Shown here: piece by piece, positions 43,845-54,933 of the stretch
Layout of the letters: every line of letters begins with the position of its first letter
Position numbering within the stretch: the stretch's first letter is position 1
Assembly (NCBI GenBank): GCA_016000265.1
Contig: JAECRL010000016.1
Coordinates: 1 to 64,000 of the forward strand
Source of the DNA: Burkholderiales bacterium
GTDB taxonomy: Bacteria > Pseudomonadota > Gammaproteobacteria > Burkholderiales > Burkholderiaceae_C
Length of the DNA stretch: 64,000 nt
Direction of reading: 5' to 3'
Translations under genes and position numbers: made by a program
Notes under the pieces: generated by a model
The model's input: only the letters and a program-made list of their open reading frames with translations
Databases searched by the model: none
Told to the model about the DNA's origin: nothing

Positions 43845-44276
43845 TCAGACGAGGCTCGGTGGGGCCCGCGACTGCGCCGGCCGCCAGGGGTGGGCGGTGT
43901 GGGGCGCGTGCAGGAAGGCCCGCGGCACCTGCGGCGTGGCGACCCCGGCCTGGGCGATGCGCGGCATCGCGGGCGTGGGGGGCAGCGCATCGGTGTGCAG
44001 GCTGCAGTACGGGCAGTGGTCAAGCAGGTGCGGCTGCCCGCGCAGAGGGGTCGGGTCCCCAGGGGTCGGGTCCCCGCTGGGGTCGCCCGCCTGGCTGGCG
44101 CCTCCTGCATCCAGGGCCACCCAGGTGGTGCCACCTTGTGCGCGGCACACCTGCACCCAGGCGACGGCGTGCTGGCTTCGCGACAGCTGCGAGAGCGTGG
44201 GCGCGCACGCGGCCAGCAGGATCGCCAGGAAGGCGATCCATGCAAAACACCGGCGGTGAACGCGACTCAAGGCCAT
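43845..44276 (-). CDS. DUF2946 protein, putative periplasmic/membrane
   Basis: The ATG at 44276 (MALSRVHRRCFAWIAFLAILLAACAPTL) gives 143 residues. An N-terminal hydrophobic helix could anchor or export the protein. The DUF2946 signature HLLDHCPYCSLHTDALP (CxxC flanked by His) lies near residues 86-102 and resembles a metal site. The track start at 44306 lies inside the NYN gene. It is the first gene of the DUF2946-TonB receptor-DUF1775 set; DUF2946 is commonly found beside copper receptors and copper chaperones. Confidence 0.88.
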   Translation of the reverse strand: MALSRVHRRCFAWIAFLAILLAACAPTLSQLSRSQHAVAWVQVCRAQGGTTWVALDAGGASQAGDPSGDPTPGDPTPLRGQPHLLDHCPYCSLHTDALPPTPAMPRIAQAGVATPQVPRAFLHAPHTAHPWRPAQSRAPPSLV

Positions 44277-44302
44277 GCGAAATGGCAGGGGCAGGCCCCG
44301 CC

Positions 44303-45739
44303 TCACTCGCCGGGGTTGCCGGCGTCGGTGGGTTTGGGTGCGCGGGTGCGACCGCTGCTTTTTCGCGCCGGGGTCTTGCGGGCGGCCTGTTTGCGCGGGG
44401 GGGGCTCGTCGGATGCGATGGCCGCAGCGGGCGCGCCAGTTGCCTGGGCCTCGTTGGCGGGCGCGGCCGATTTGGCGGCTGCGCGTTTGCGTGCCGGGGC
44501 CTTGCGGGCCGGACGGGCGGGGGCTTCCGCTGGGGCGGCGGGCGTGGCCGATGCGTGCTCCGGCGTCGGTGTCGGGGCCGGCGCGGCAGCGGGCGCGCTC
44601 ACGTCGCTCGCCGTCGGCGCGCGGTCTCCTCTCTCGGTGCGTTCCGCCCGTTCGGTGCGCTCGCCCCGCTCAGCCCGGCCACCGCGGCCGCGTCGACCCC
44701 GGCGTCGGGCGTCCGGGTCGCGGGCGTCGCGGGCGTCGCGCGCTTCGCCGCCGGCGTCCACGCGCTCGGTGGGGTGGTCATCTTCGCCCGCGTGTTCAGG
44801 CTCCAGTGGGGCGACCTCGTCGTCGATCAACTCGACACCATGGGCCTCGGCGGCGTGAGCGGCTTGCGCGGCGTGGCGCGCCAGCGCGGCGGCATTGGGC
44901 ACGCCCGTGCCGCGCGCCACCCAGGTGCCGGATTTTTCGTCGCGGCCGAACTCCAGCAGGCCGCGGCCTTGGGCCTCTTCCAGCAGGTTGCCGAAGGTGC
45001 GAAAGCCGTAGTACGACTCGCTGAAGCCCGGGTTGCGGCGCTTGATGGCTTCCTTGAGCACGGAGGCCCAGATGCGCCCGCCGTCGTCGCGGTCGGTGAC
45101 CAGCGCTTCGTAGGTCTCGGCGGCCATCTCCACGGCCTTGAGGCGGCGCGCGTCCATCTCTTCGCGGCGGCGGCGGTCTTCTTCGGGGCTGCGGCGCGGC
45201 TGCGGGGCGGCGTCGCGTCCGCTGCCTTGTCCGTTGCTGCGGCGCGCGGCCTGGCGCTGGCTTTCGCGCACCAGGTCGTCGTAGAAGATGAACTCGTCGC
45301 AGTTGGCGATCAGCAGGTCGGAGGTGGACTGTTTGACGCCCACGCCGATGACGTGCTTGGCGTTCTCGCGCAGCTTGGAGACCAGCGGCGAGAAGTCGGA
45401 GTCACCCGAGATGATGACGAAGGTGTTGACGTGGGCCTTGGTGTAGCAGAGGTCGAGCGCGTCGACCACCAGGCGGATGTCGGCCGAGTTCTTGCCCGAC
45501 TGGCGCACGTGCGGGATCTCGATGAGCTCGAAGTTGGCCTCGTGCATCGGGGCCTTGAAGCCCTTGTAGCGCTCCCAGTCGCAGTAGGCCTTCTTGACGA
45601 CGATGCTGCCCTTGAGCAGCAGCCGCTCGAGCACCCGCTTGATGTCGAACTTGTCGTAGTTCGCGTCGCGCACGCCGAGGGCGACGTTCTCGAAGTCGCA
45701 AAACAGCGCCATGCTGATGTGGTCGTGTTGGGATGCCAT
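44303..45739 (-). CDS. NYN-domain RNase-like protein with OST-HTH/LOTUS and basic tail
   Basis: This 478-residue protein has an N-terminal NYN (LabA/PIN-like) domain at residues 10-160. Acidic catalytic candidates are in ALFCDFENVA, SADIRLVVDALDL and VIISGDSDFSPLV. An OST-HTH/LOTUS domain lies near 210-275 (ALVTDRDDGGRIWASVLKEAIKRRNPGFSESYYGFRTFGNLLEEA). The last 190 residues are low complexity: acidic, then R-G-R repeats with ERTERAERTERGDR, then Lys/Ala/Pro-rich histone-H1-like motifs (KAPARKRAAAKSA). Such tails bind nucleic acid. It is probably an RNA-processing enzyme. It lies 24 bases after the helicase gene. Confidence 0.94.
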   Translation of the reverse strand: MASQHDHISMALFCDFENVALGVRDANYDKFDIKRVLERLLLKGSIVVKKAYCDWERYKGFKAPMHEANFELIEIPHVRQSGKNSADIRLVVDALDLCYTKAHVNTFVIISGDSDFSPLVSKLRENAKHVIGVGVKQSTSDLLIANCDEFIFYDDLVRESQRQAARRSNGQGSGRDAAPQPRRSPEEDRRRREEMDARRLKAVEMAAETYEALVTDRDDGGRIWASVLKEAIKRRNPGFSESYYGFRTFGNLLEEAQGRGLLEFGRDEKSGTWVARGTGVPNAAALARHAAQAAHAAEAHGVELIDDEVAPLEPEHAGEDDHPTERVDAGGEARDARDARDPDARRRGRRGRGGRAERGERTERAERTERGDRAPTASDVSAPAAAPAPTPTPEHASATPAAPAEAPARPARKAPARKRAAAKSAAPANEAQATGAPAAAIASDEPPPRKQAARKTPARKSSGRTRAPKPTDAGNPGE

Positions 45740-45763
45740 GTGGGGTCTTGTCTTTCTTCTTGC

Positions 45764-47758
45764 TCAGATCAGGCCGGCGTCGCGCAGGTAGGCGCTGGCG
45801 CGGGTGCGGTCGCACAGGATGGTGAGGCGGCGGCGTGCGCGGGTCATCGCCACGTACAGCAGGTTGCGATTGTCCTCTGTGTCGCCGCCGATGGCGAATT
45901 CGCCTTTGTTGAGGCCAGGCAGGATGACGTGGTCGAACTCCAGGCCCTTGGCGGCTTCGATGCTGGAGATCAGCAGCGACTGCCGCGGGTTCATGCCATG
46001 TTGGCGCACTTCGCGCTCGTTCATGGCCCGGAAAAAAGAGGTGAGGTGGTCGTAGCCGGCGGCCGACTGGATCAGGCCCTCGATGTTGCCCACCACCTGC
46101 GCGATGTCGCGCTGGCGCACCATCATGCGCTCGGCCAGTCGCTGTGGCTGCAGCACGCGCACGAAGCGGCGCTGCAGGGTCTCGGGGTCGTCGCTCTCCA
46201 GGACGTCGAGGGCGTCTTCCAGGCGCTCCCGCACGTCATCGGGGGCGTTGCGCAGCACCTGGTTTTGCAGGAAGTGCGGCGCCATCTCGGGCGCGGCGCA
46301 CACGGCCTGCAGCGCTTCTTTTTCCAGGCGAGCCAGGGTCGCGGCGTCGGGCGGGTTTTGCGGGTCGACGTCACCGGTGTTGACGCTGGAGCCCGCGAAG
46401 CGCAGCAGCGCGCGCAACACGGCCAGGCGCGCCTCAGCCCGCTCGATGCCGCCCAGGCTGTTGCGCGAGCAGGCGTAGAGGCCCCGCACGAAGCTGACCT
46501 CGGGGCGCATGAGGTAGGTCTCGAAGCCGGCGGTGCGGTGGTCGATGCCGAGGTCGAGCAGCAGGTTCTCCAGCTCCACCGACTGGTGCGGCTGGCGCAG
46601 CAGGATGGCGATGGACGACAGCGGTGCTTGCGGCGGCAGGCCCACGCGCTCGCTGATGAGGCGCCTGACGTGCCAGTTGCGGTCGGCCGGGCCCACGGTG
46701 GCGATGACCTCCACCTCCGTGTCCCAGGCGGTCTGGGCCAGGCAGGGCTTGTGGGCCAGGCGACCGACGGCGTCGGCCAGGCGCTGACCGAAGCGCCAGG
46801 TGGTGCTCAAGGGGAAGCGCGTGGCCACGGCGACTTCGCGGTCGAAGGTCTCGCCCATGAAGCGCGCATCCGCACCGGCCATGGCGTGGATGACCTGGTC
46901 GCGGTCGCCCACCCCGACGAAGGCCGCGCGGTTGCGCCGCATCAGCTCGCGCAGCACCGTGAACATGGCGCGGTTGGTGTCGTGCATCTCGTCGACGAGC
47001 ACCAGGTGCAGGCCCAGCGACAGCGGGTGCGCCTCGTCGGGCTGGGTGCCCAGCCAGGCGTCGTCGTCAAGCAGCAGGCGGGCCAGGTCGTGGGTGGCGT
47101 CGTGTTCACCGCGGAAGGCGTGGTGGTCGGGGTGGCCGCCGCGACGGATGTGCTCGTAGGCGCGCAGGATCTTGAGCGTGGCGTAGTCGTGGCCCAGCTC
47201 CGCGGCCAGCGTGGGCGTGAGCGTGCGGTCGGCCGCTTCGAAGAGGAGCTGCAGCGTGCCCTTGAGCTGGGTGAACGAGGCCAGCAAGCCTTCGACGTTG
47301 GCCTCGTTGCGGCCGTCGAAGGTGAGCTCGTCGGGGAAGCGCTCGTCGGCGTTGTGCAGCACCCGGTCGATGGCCTGCAGCACGTGCGGCTTGAGCGCGT
47401 CCGGCCGCTCGTGGCGCGGCACGGCCAGGCCCTCGATGGCCTGCATGCGCTCGGTGCAGAAGGCCTCGAAGGTCATCACCCGGACCTGGCGGCGCACCGC
47501 AGCGGGCAGGCCGATGCGAGCCAGGGCCTCTTGCAGGGCGAGCACCGCGGCGTCGGTGTAGGTCAGCGCGAGCACGCGTTGGGGGTCGGCGCCGCGCTGC
47601 AGGGCCTGGGCCAGCCGCAGCGCCAGCGTGGTGGTCTTGGCCGCGCCCGCGTTGGCTTCGATGACGATGTGGGGCTTGCGCGCCAGCTGGATGGCGCGCT
47701 GCTCGTCCGTGGGGGTGAAGCCCTTGGGCGCGAAGACGAGCTCGTCGGAGGGGCTCAC
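45764..47758 (-). CDS. UvrD/Rep-like superfamily 1 DNA helicase
   Basis: This 664-residue helicase has Walker A VIEANAGAAKTTTLALRLAQAL near residues 31-52 (GxxxxK-T with Ala in place of the usual Gly), motif Ia ALTYTDAAV, and Walker B LVLVDEMHDTNRAMF near 250. Motif III has the VGDRDQVIHAM form. C-terminal motifs V (SIEAAKGLEFDHVILPGLN) and VI (NLLYVAMTRARRRLTIL) complete the SF1A pattern. It is shorter than UvrD/Rep (about 720 residues). A 3'-5' helicase role in DNA repair or plasmid/RNA-DNA processing is inferred. It overlaps the ylqF gene by four bases. Confidence 0.94.
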   Translation of the reverse strand: MSPSDELVFAPKGFTPTDEQRAIQLARKPHIVIEANAGAAKTTTLALRLAQALQRGADPQRVLALTYTDAAVLALQEALARIGLPAAVRRQVRVMTFEAFCTERMQAIEGLAVPRHERPDALKPHVLQAIDRVLHNADERFPDELTFDGRNEANVEGLLASFTQLKGTLQLLFEAADRTLTPTLAAELGHDYATLKILRAYEHIRRGGHPDHHAFRGEHDATHDLARLLLDDDAWLGTQPDEAHPLSLGLHLVLVDEMHDTNRAMFTVLRELMRRNRAAFVGVGDRDQVIHAMAGADARFMGETFDREVAVATRFPLSTTWRFGQRLADAVGRLAHKPCLAQTAWDTEVEVIATVGPADRNWHVRRLISERVGLPPQAPLSSIAILLRQPHQSVELENLLLDLGIDHRTAGFETYLMRPEVSFVRGLYACSRNSLGGIERAEARLAVLRALLRFAGSSVNTGDVDPQNPPDAATLARLEKEALQAVCAAPEMAPHFLQNQVLRNAPDDVRERLEDALDVLESDDPETLQRRFVRVLQPQRLAERMMVRQRDIAQVVGNIEGLIQSAAGYDHLTSFFRAMNEREVRQHGMNPRQSLLISSIEAAKGLEFDHVILPGLNKGEFAIGGDTEDNRNLLYVAMTRARRRLTILCDRTRASAYLRDAGLI

Positions 47759-48726
47759 TGACCAGCGGCCTCTGGGTTGCGCGGGGGACGGGGCGCACGC
47801 GGCGCTTTGGCACGCGGCGCCTTGAGCTGCTTTTTGAGCTGGCGCTCCGCCTCGGCGGCCTCGTCGGCGGCGCGCCAGGCCTCGAACTGCGCGGGCGTCT
47901 CCAGGGTGATGCGACCCAGGATGGCGCTGCGGAAGTCGTTGATGATGATCTCGGCGGCCTTCTGCATGTTGACCCGCCCGCCCGACATGACCGCGCCGCG
48001 TTTGCGCCCGATCTCGGTGAGGATCACGTCGTCGTGCAGGCCGGGCAGGGCGTCGACGTCTTCAAGCCGGTAACGCGCCGCCAGCAGCTGCGGGTAGCGG
48101 CCCTTGAGGCTGTTGACCAGCTCCAGCGCAACCTCTTCTTCGTCGTAGGCGTTGCGGCCCACGGCGCCGCTGCCGGCCAGGTGGTAGCCGCTCTTTTCCA
48201 CCACGATCTTGGGCCACAGCATGCCGGGCGTGTCGAACAGGTAGAAGTCGCTGGCCAGGTTGATGCGCTGCTCGATGCGCGTGACGCCCGCTTCGTCGCC
48301 CGTCTTGGCGGCCTTCTTGCCCACCAGGGTGTTGAGCAGCGTGGACTTGCCCACGTTGGGGATGCCGCAGATCAGCACGCGCAGGGGCTTGGCCATGCCG
48401 CCGCGGTGGGGGGCCAGCTCGCGGCAGGCCGCAATCAGGCGCTGGGCGGGGGCGGTGTCGCCGGCGTCCAGCGCGATGGCGCCGGTGTCGCTCTGGGCGC
48501 GGTACCAGGCCAGCCAGGCTTCGGTCTGCTCGGGGTCGGCCAGGTCCTGCTTGTTGAGGACCTTGAGCTTGCGGCGCGTGCCGGTCATCTCCGCGAGCAT
48601 CGGGTTGGCGCTGGAGCCGGGCAGGCGCGCATCCAGCAGCTCGATGACCACATCGATGTCCTTGATGCGTTCGAGGATGGCTTTCTTGGTCACGTTCATG
48701 TGACCGGGGAACCATTGGATGGCCAT
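47755..48726 (-). CDS. ylqF: ribosome biogenesis GTPase YlqF/RbgA-like
   Basis: This 323-residue circularly permuted GTPase starts MAIQWFPGHMNVTKKAILERIKDIDVVIELLDARLPGSSANP. The G motifs appear in permuted order: NKQD (G4) near residue 58, then GIPNVGKSTLLNTL (G1) near 122, then LFDTPGMLWP (G3) near 170. This is the order of the YlqF/RbgA family that helps late assembly of the large ribosomal subunit. A basic Ala/Lys/Arg tail (KQLKAPRAKAPRAPRPPRNP) may contact rRNA. The stop overlaps the helicase start by four bases. Confidence 0.97.
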   Translation of the reverse strand: MAIQWFPGHMNVTKKAILERIKDIDVVIELLDARLPGSSANPMLAEMTGTRRKLKVLNKQDLADPEQTEAWLAWYRAQSDTGAIALDAGDTAPAQRLIAACRELAPHRGGMAKPLRVLICGIPNVGKSTLLNTLVGKKAAKTGDEAGVTRIEQRINLASDFYLFDTPGMLWPKIVVEKSGYHLAGSGAVGRNAYDEEEVALELVNSLKGRYPQLLAARYRLEDVDALPGLHDDVILTEIGRKRGAVMSGGRVNMQKAAEIIINDFRSAILGRITLETPAQFEAWRAADEAAEAERQLKKQLKAPRAKAPRAPRPPRNPEAAGQ

Positions 48727-48765
48727 CGGCGGGGGCTTTCGGGGTCTCGGGCTGGGGGAAGGGGC

Positions 48766-49764
48766 TCAGGCGTGATTGTCAGGGCAAGCGGGCCCGGCGT
48801 TGACGTGCTGGTTCAGCCAGGTGGTGACCAGGCGCGGGTCGTTGAGCGTGCGCACGCCCTGGTAGGCCAATTCGGCCTGCGGGTGGCGCCGGCGCAGGAA
48901 GTTCAGCCACTGCTTGAGTCGGCCAGCCTGGTGGCGGGGCTCGGCGCGGCCCTGGATCAGGCGCCAGTATCGGTGCACCAGGGGCTGCAGCGCATCCCAG
49001 TCGGCCCAGGTGCGCCCGGCGTCGCCAGGGCAGGGCGGCGCACCCAGTTCGGCGCGGATGGCCAGCGCCAGGCCCGGGTCGGCCACCATGCCGCGGCCCA
49101 GCATCAGCGCGCTGCAGCCGCTTTCGCTCAGGCAGCGGCGGGCGTCGGCCACGCTCCAGATCTCGCCATTGGCCACCACGGGGATGCGCACTGCCTCGCG
49201 CACCTGGGCGATGCGGGCCCAGTAGGCCGGGGGGCGGTAGCCGTGGGCCTTGGTCCGCCCGTGCACCACCAGCTCGCTGGCGCCGGCGGCCTCGATGGCG
49301 CGGGCGTTGTCTTCGGCGTGGCGGTCGTCGTCGAAGCCCAGTCGCATCTTGGCCGACACCACCGTGCCCGCGGGCACGGCCTGGCGAACCGCGCGCACGA
49401 TGCGGTGCACGTGCTCCGGGTCCTGCAACAGCGCCGCGCCCCCACCATGGCGGTTCACCACCTTGGCGGGGCAGCCGAAGTTCAGGTCCACGCCGGGCGA
49501 GCCCATCTCGGCGAGCCGCGCGGCGTTGGCCGCCAGCCGCTCGGGGTCGGAGCCCAGCAGCTGGCCCCGCACCGGCACGCCGGCCTGCGTGCGACCGGCG
49601 TTGCCCAACTCCGGCATCACCCGGCGGAAGGCGCGCTCGGGCAAGACGGTGTCGGTGACCCGGATGAATTCGGACACGCAGCGGTCGACGCCACCGGCCC
49701 TCGTGAGGATGTCACGCAGGGGGGCGTCAAGCAGGCCCTCCATGGGCGCAAGCAGGATCAGCAT
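48766..49764 (-). CDS. dusC: tRNA-dihydrouridine synthase (DusC type)
   Basis: The ATG at 49764 (MLILLAPMEGLLDAPLRDILTRAGG) gives 332 residues; the track start at 49851 adds unlikely sequence. The Dus core includes the FMN strand LAPMEGL, GVDLNFGCPAKVVNRHGGGAALL with the catalytic Cys near 97, KMRLGFDD, VVHGRTKAHGY, and VVANGEIWSVADARRCLSESGCSALMLGRGMVADP. The C-terminal helical domain with RLKQWLNFLRRRHPQAE fits DusC, which modifies U16 of tRNA. It is divergent from the HDOD gene. Confidence 0.96.
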   Translation of the reverse strand: MLILLAPMEGLLDAPLRDILTRAGGVDRCVSEFIRVTDTVLPERAFRRVMPELGNAGRTQAGVPVRGQLLGSDPERLAANAARLAEMGSPGVDLNFGCPAKVVNRHGGGAALLQDPEHVHRIVRAVRQAVPAGTVVSAKMRLGFDDDRHAEDNARAIEAAGASELVVHGRTKAHGYRPPAYWARIAQVREAVRIPVVANGEIWSVADARRCLSESGCSALMLGRGMVADPGLALAIRAELGAPPCPGDAGRTWADWDALQPLVHRYWRLIQGRAEPRHQAGRLKQWLNFLRRRHPQAELAYQGVRTLNDPRLVTTWLNQHVNAGPACPDNHA

Positions 49765-49903
49765 GGGGCAGCAGGCGGGAGAATGGGGCCCAACGCGGGG
49801 CACCGAAGGGCGCCAGTGTACGCACCTTGAGCGGCGGCAATTTCGCTTCAAGTTCGCCGTTCAGCCGCCGATACACACTGATCCGCTGCGCCGATTTCAC
49901 ACC

Positions 49904-50785
49904 ATGATCACCGCCACCGAGCCCCTCCGCATCGATGACATCCTCCAGCAGCTGGACCGGGCCCGCGAGAGTGGTCCGCTCAAGAGCATCGTCATCCCCC
50001 CTTGCCCCCAGCTGCTCACGCGCTTGCAAGACGCGATGGCCCAGGCCGAGCCCGACCTCAATGAGGTCGCCCGCATCGCCACCGCGGACGTGGCCATGTC
50101 CGCCACCTTGCTGCGCGCCGCCAACAGCCCCGTCTACGGGGTGGGCCAGCCGGTGCAGACCATCGGCCAGGCCATGAACCGCCTGGGCCTGGACCAGGCG
50201 GCCACCGTCATGACGGCCTTCCTGGCGCGCGGTGCCCTGCGTGTGACGGCGCCCCAGTTGCAGCGATTCTGGGAGCGCTCCGGCAAGCGCGCGGCGGCGA
50301 TGGCCTTCCTGGCTGAGCGCCTGCCGGGCATGTCGCCCGACGTCGCCTACACCTACGGCCTGTTTTGCCACGTGGGCCTGCCTGTGATGGCCCAGAGCCT
50401 GCGCGGCTACCTGGGCACCATGGTCGAGGCGAACGCCCGCATCGACCGCTCCTACGTGCAGACCGAGAACGCCAACCACCGCACCGACCACGCCGTGGTG
50501 GGCGCGCTGGTGGCCCGACTGTGGCGCCTGTCGCCCACGGTGACCGCCGCCATCCGCCTGCACCACGACCTGGAAGCCCTGCAGGAGCGCAGCGCCGACC
50601 CCGACATCAACACCCTGGTGGCCGTGGGCCTGCTGGCCGAGCACCTCATGCGCCGCCACGAGGGCGTGGAGCCCGACGCCGATTGGCAGCGCCATGGTGC
50701 CTCGGCTCTGAGTTGGCTGGACGTCAGCGAGGGCGACCTGCTGACCTGGTTCGATGAGCTGCTGGAGTCCTTCGACTCGATGTGA
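49904..50785 (+). CDS. HDOD-domain signalling protein
   Basis: The ATG at 49904 gives 293 residues; the long track ORF from 49250 lies antisense to dusC. The HDOD domain covers most of the protein: IPPCPQLLTRLQDAMAQAEPDLNEVARIATADVAMSATLLRAANSPVYGVGQPVQTIGQAMNRLGLDQ at residues 28-95. The HD-like residues are largely replaced, as is usual for HDOD. HDOD proteins act in signalling (for example with diguanylate cyclases and chemotaxis) rather than as hydrolases. No fused output domain is present. Confidence 0.95.
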   Translation: MITATEPLRIDDILQQLDRARESGPLKSIVIPPCPQLLTRLQDAMAQAEPDLNEVARIATADVAMSATLLRAANSPVYGVGQPVQTIGQAMNRLGLDQAATVMTAFLARGALRVTAPQLQRFWERSGKRAAAMAFLAERLPGMSPDVAYTYGLFCHVGLPVMAQSLRGYLGTMVEANARIDRSYVQTENANHRTDHAVVGALVARLWRLSPTVTAAIRLHHDLEALQERSADPDINTLVAVGLLAEHLMRRHEGVEPDADWQRHGASALSWLDVSEGDLLTWFDELLESFDSM

Positions 50786-50878
50786 GCGCGCCGGGGTCGC
50801 GCCCGCCGTCACCCACTCCCGATAAGATCGCCCGCGCGGCCACCCGGCTGCTTGAGACGAACAAATGGGAGAAAGAAG

Positions 50879-51800
50879 ATGGCGGCATCCAGCCTGCTGG
50901 TCCTGATCGACGACATCGCCACCGTGCTGGACGATGTCGCGCTGATGTCCAAGGTGGCCACCAAGAAGACCGCGGGCGTGCTGGGCGACGACCTCGCCCT
51001 CAACGCGCAGCAGGTCTCGGGCATCCGCGCCGAGCGTGAGCTGCCGGTCGTGTGGGCCGTGGCCAAGGGCTCGGTTCGCAACAAGGTCATCCTCGTGCCC
51101 GCGGCGCTGGCCATCAGCGCCGCGGCGCCCTGGGCCGTCACGCCCCTGCTGATGTTCGGTGGCGCCTTCCTGTGCTTCGAAGGCGTGGAAAAGCTCCTGC
51201 ACCCCTGGTTGCACCGCCAGGAGCAGGCCGCGCACCACGAGGCCCTCACCCACGCCCTCGCCGACGAGCAGGTCGACATGGTGGCCTTCGAGCAAGACAA
51301 GATCCGCGGCGCCGTGCGCACCGACTTCATCTTGTCGGCCGAGATCGTCGCCATCACCCTGGGCACGGTGGCCCATGCGCCTTTCACGCAGCAGGTGCTG
51401 GTGCTCGGTGGCGTGTCGCTCGCGGTCACGGTGGGCGTCTACGGGCTGGTGGCCGCCATCGTCAAGATGGACGACGTGGGGTTGCACCTCAGCCAGGGCG
51501 CCTCGGCCGCGTCGCGCTGGATCGGTCGGGGCCTGCTGGCCGCTGCCCCCAGGTTGATGAAGCTGCTGTCGGTGGTGGGCACCGCGGCCATGTTCCTGGT
51601 GGGGGGGGGCATCTTGCTGCACGGCCTGCCCGGCGCGCACGACGGGGTGCACCACGCGCAACAGGTGGCGGGCACCGTGGCCGCCGTCGGCCCGGTGCTC
51701 TCCGCGCTCACGCCCACCTTGCTCGACGGGCTCACGGGCGTCGTCGGGGGCGTGCTGGCGCTGTCGGGGGTGAGCCTGGTTCAGCGCCTCATCGGCCTGT

Positions 51801-51817
<17 letters not shown>
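50879..51817 (+). CDS. DUF808 (YedI-like) membrane protein
   Basis: The ATG at 50879 ([48 protein letters not shown]) gives 312 residues; this N-terminus is the family hallmark. About six hydrophobic helices follow, with [11 protein letters not shown] and a short cytoplasmic [22 protein letters not shown] segment. The family is large and of unknown function. GGGAGAAAG precedes the start. Its 3' end overlaps the convergent hybrid-kinase gene by 17 bases. Confidence 0.97.
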
Positions 51818-53708
<1,891 letters not shown>

Positions 53709-53942
53709 GTACAGGGACTCCGTCAAAGAAACAGCTGCAGGACCCGGTCGGCGCCATTCGGCGGCGCCACCCCGGCCCCGGCAAGAGCTGATTCACCCAG
53801 GTGCCCTGTCAGGCAACCTGCATTTTCAGAGTATCCAATAATCCACCGCCATCAAACGATGCGCGTCGGTCTCAATTTCCCCGCTTTTCAAACCCATCCG
53901 TCCTGGAATGCCCCCGCCAGCTCGCGTCACGTTCTGCGGTGT

Positions 53943-54692
53943 TCACTGCGCGGGTTCTGTTTCCTGTCTGGACATGCGTTCCGAGCGGGGAACGTTGAAT
54001 CGTTGGTGGATGAAATCGTAGTCGAGCTCGATGTCGGGGTGGTGCGTCTCTGCCATGAACTGGTAAATCGGGCATTGCGCCGTGCGCAGCCGGTGGTCGA
54101 CCTGTTCGATGTCCATGGAAAACAAGGTAACCGGCACGCCCGGCTGAGCCGACGTCACCACCTTTTGCCCCTGGAAAACATCCTCGAATTGCCAAGCTTT
54201 GTACATGCGGTCCAGCGGTGCGCGCGCGATCAGCAACACATAATCCGTCCCCACCCGGTGGGAAACCAGGGACGTCACCTTGATCATGGCTGGCACGACC
54301 ATCCGCCCCAGCGGCCCATTCTGGGTCACCATCCGGCCCGCCTCCATCATGGATCGGCCATGAAACTGGGGCGGGAGGTCGAATTCGCGCTCGAAGCGCA
54401 GCGGCGTGTTGATGTTCGTGCTCAGGCGCAGCGAGCCCAGGATGCTGCCGTCTTCGTGGGACTCGGCCATCACCAGGACGATGTCGTCACGGAGGTCGTC
54501 GGCTTCGGGCTGGCCCAGTGAGAGCCGCTCCACGAGGCCGGGTTGGTGCCGAGCGTAAGCCTGGCCCCGGTGCTGGCACACGCGCTGAATGTCGTGTTTG
54601 CTGCTGGCGATCCTCACCCGAAAGGGCAAAGGCTGGCTCTCCAAGGCAGCCCGGGTGTAAGGACTGCCAACTCTGACTGTCGGTCTGGACAT
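53943..54692 (-). CDS. FeeM-like N-acyl amino acid synthase/autoinducer-synthase-fold protein
   Basis: The ATG at 54692 (MSRPTVRVGSPYTRAALESQPLPFRVRIASSKHDIQRVCQHRGQAYARHQ) gives 249 residues. The pattern VRIASSKHDIQRVCQHRGQAYARH, then DDIVLVMAESHEDGSILGSLRLSTN and EFDLPPQFHGRSMMEAGRMVTQ, resembles FeeM-type N-acyl amino acid synthases and related LuxI-like GNAT enzymes. These condense a fatty acyl carrier protein with an amino acid or use homoserine lactone-like acceptors. A long 5' region with a near-palindrome (54841-54866) separates it from the ParA gene. Product unknown. Confidence 0.8.
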   Translation of the reverse strand: MSRPTVRVGSPYTRAALESQPLPFRVRIASSKHDIQRVCQHRGQAYARHQPGLVERLSLGQPEADDLRDDIVLVMAESHEDGSILGSLRLSTNINTPLRFEREFDLPPQFHGRSMMEAGRMVTQNGPLGRMVVPAMIKVTSLVSHRVGTDYVLLIARAPLDRMYKAWQFEDVFQGQKVVTSAQPGVPVTLFSMDIEQVDHRLRTAQCPIYQFMAETHHPDIELDYDFIHQRFNVPRSERMSRQETEPAQ

Positions 54693-54846
54693 GACTGCAC
54701 CTCTGGTATCCGTGAACAACGCCTTCGCGAAGCCGCCCGGGGCGGACGGATCGCGCACGGAAAGGAAGCAAGCGGCAGGCCGACCGAACCCTGCTGTGGC
54801 CACGCGCCGCGAGCGCTTGCTGAACACATTCTTACATCATGCGGTG

Positions 54847-54904
54847 AATTTGTGACAAATTACCGCTTATTGAGGTGCCGTCAAATGCCCGTTTGTCGCA
54901 AATT
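54847..54904. promoter_or_regulatory. two copies of TTTGT-NN-CAAATT, putative operator for the FeeM-like gene
   Basis: TTTGTGACAAATT (54849-54861) sits within the perfect dyad AATTTGT-G-ACAAATT and is framed by GCGGT/ACCGC. TTTGTCGCAAATT (54892-54904) follows 43 bases later, about four helical turns. On the minus strand a -35-like TTGTCA and -10-like TAAGAA (18 bases apart) overlap the first copy, about 130-160 bases before the FeeM-like start. Confidence 0.55.
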
Positions 54905-54933
54905 GGAGAAGCGCCGCGGGCGTGAGGGGGGAT

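Noticed and set aside
43439-47761. 1440-residue plus-strand ORF
   Set aside because: Antisense to the TonB receptor end, DUF2946, NYN and helicase genes; low-complexity composition typical of a shadow frame.
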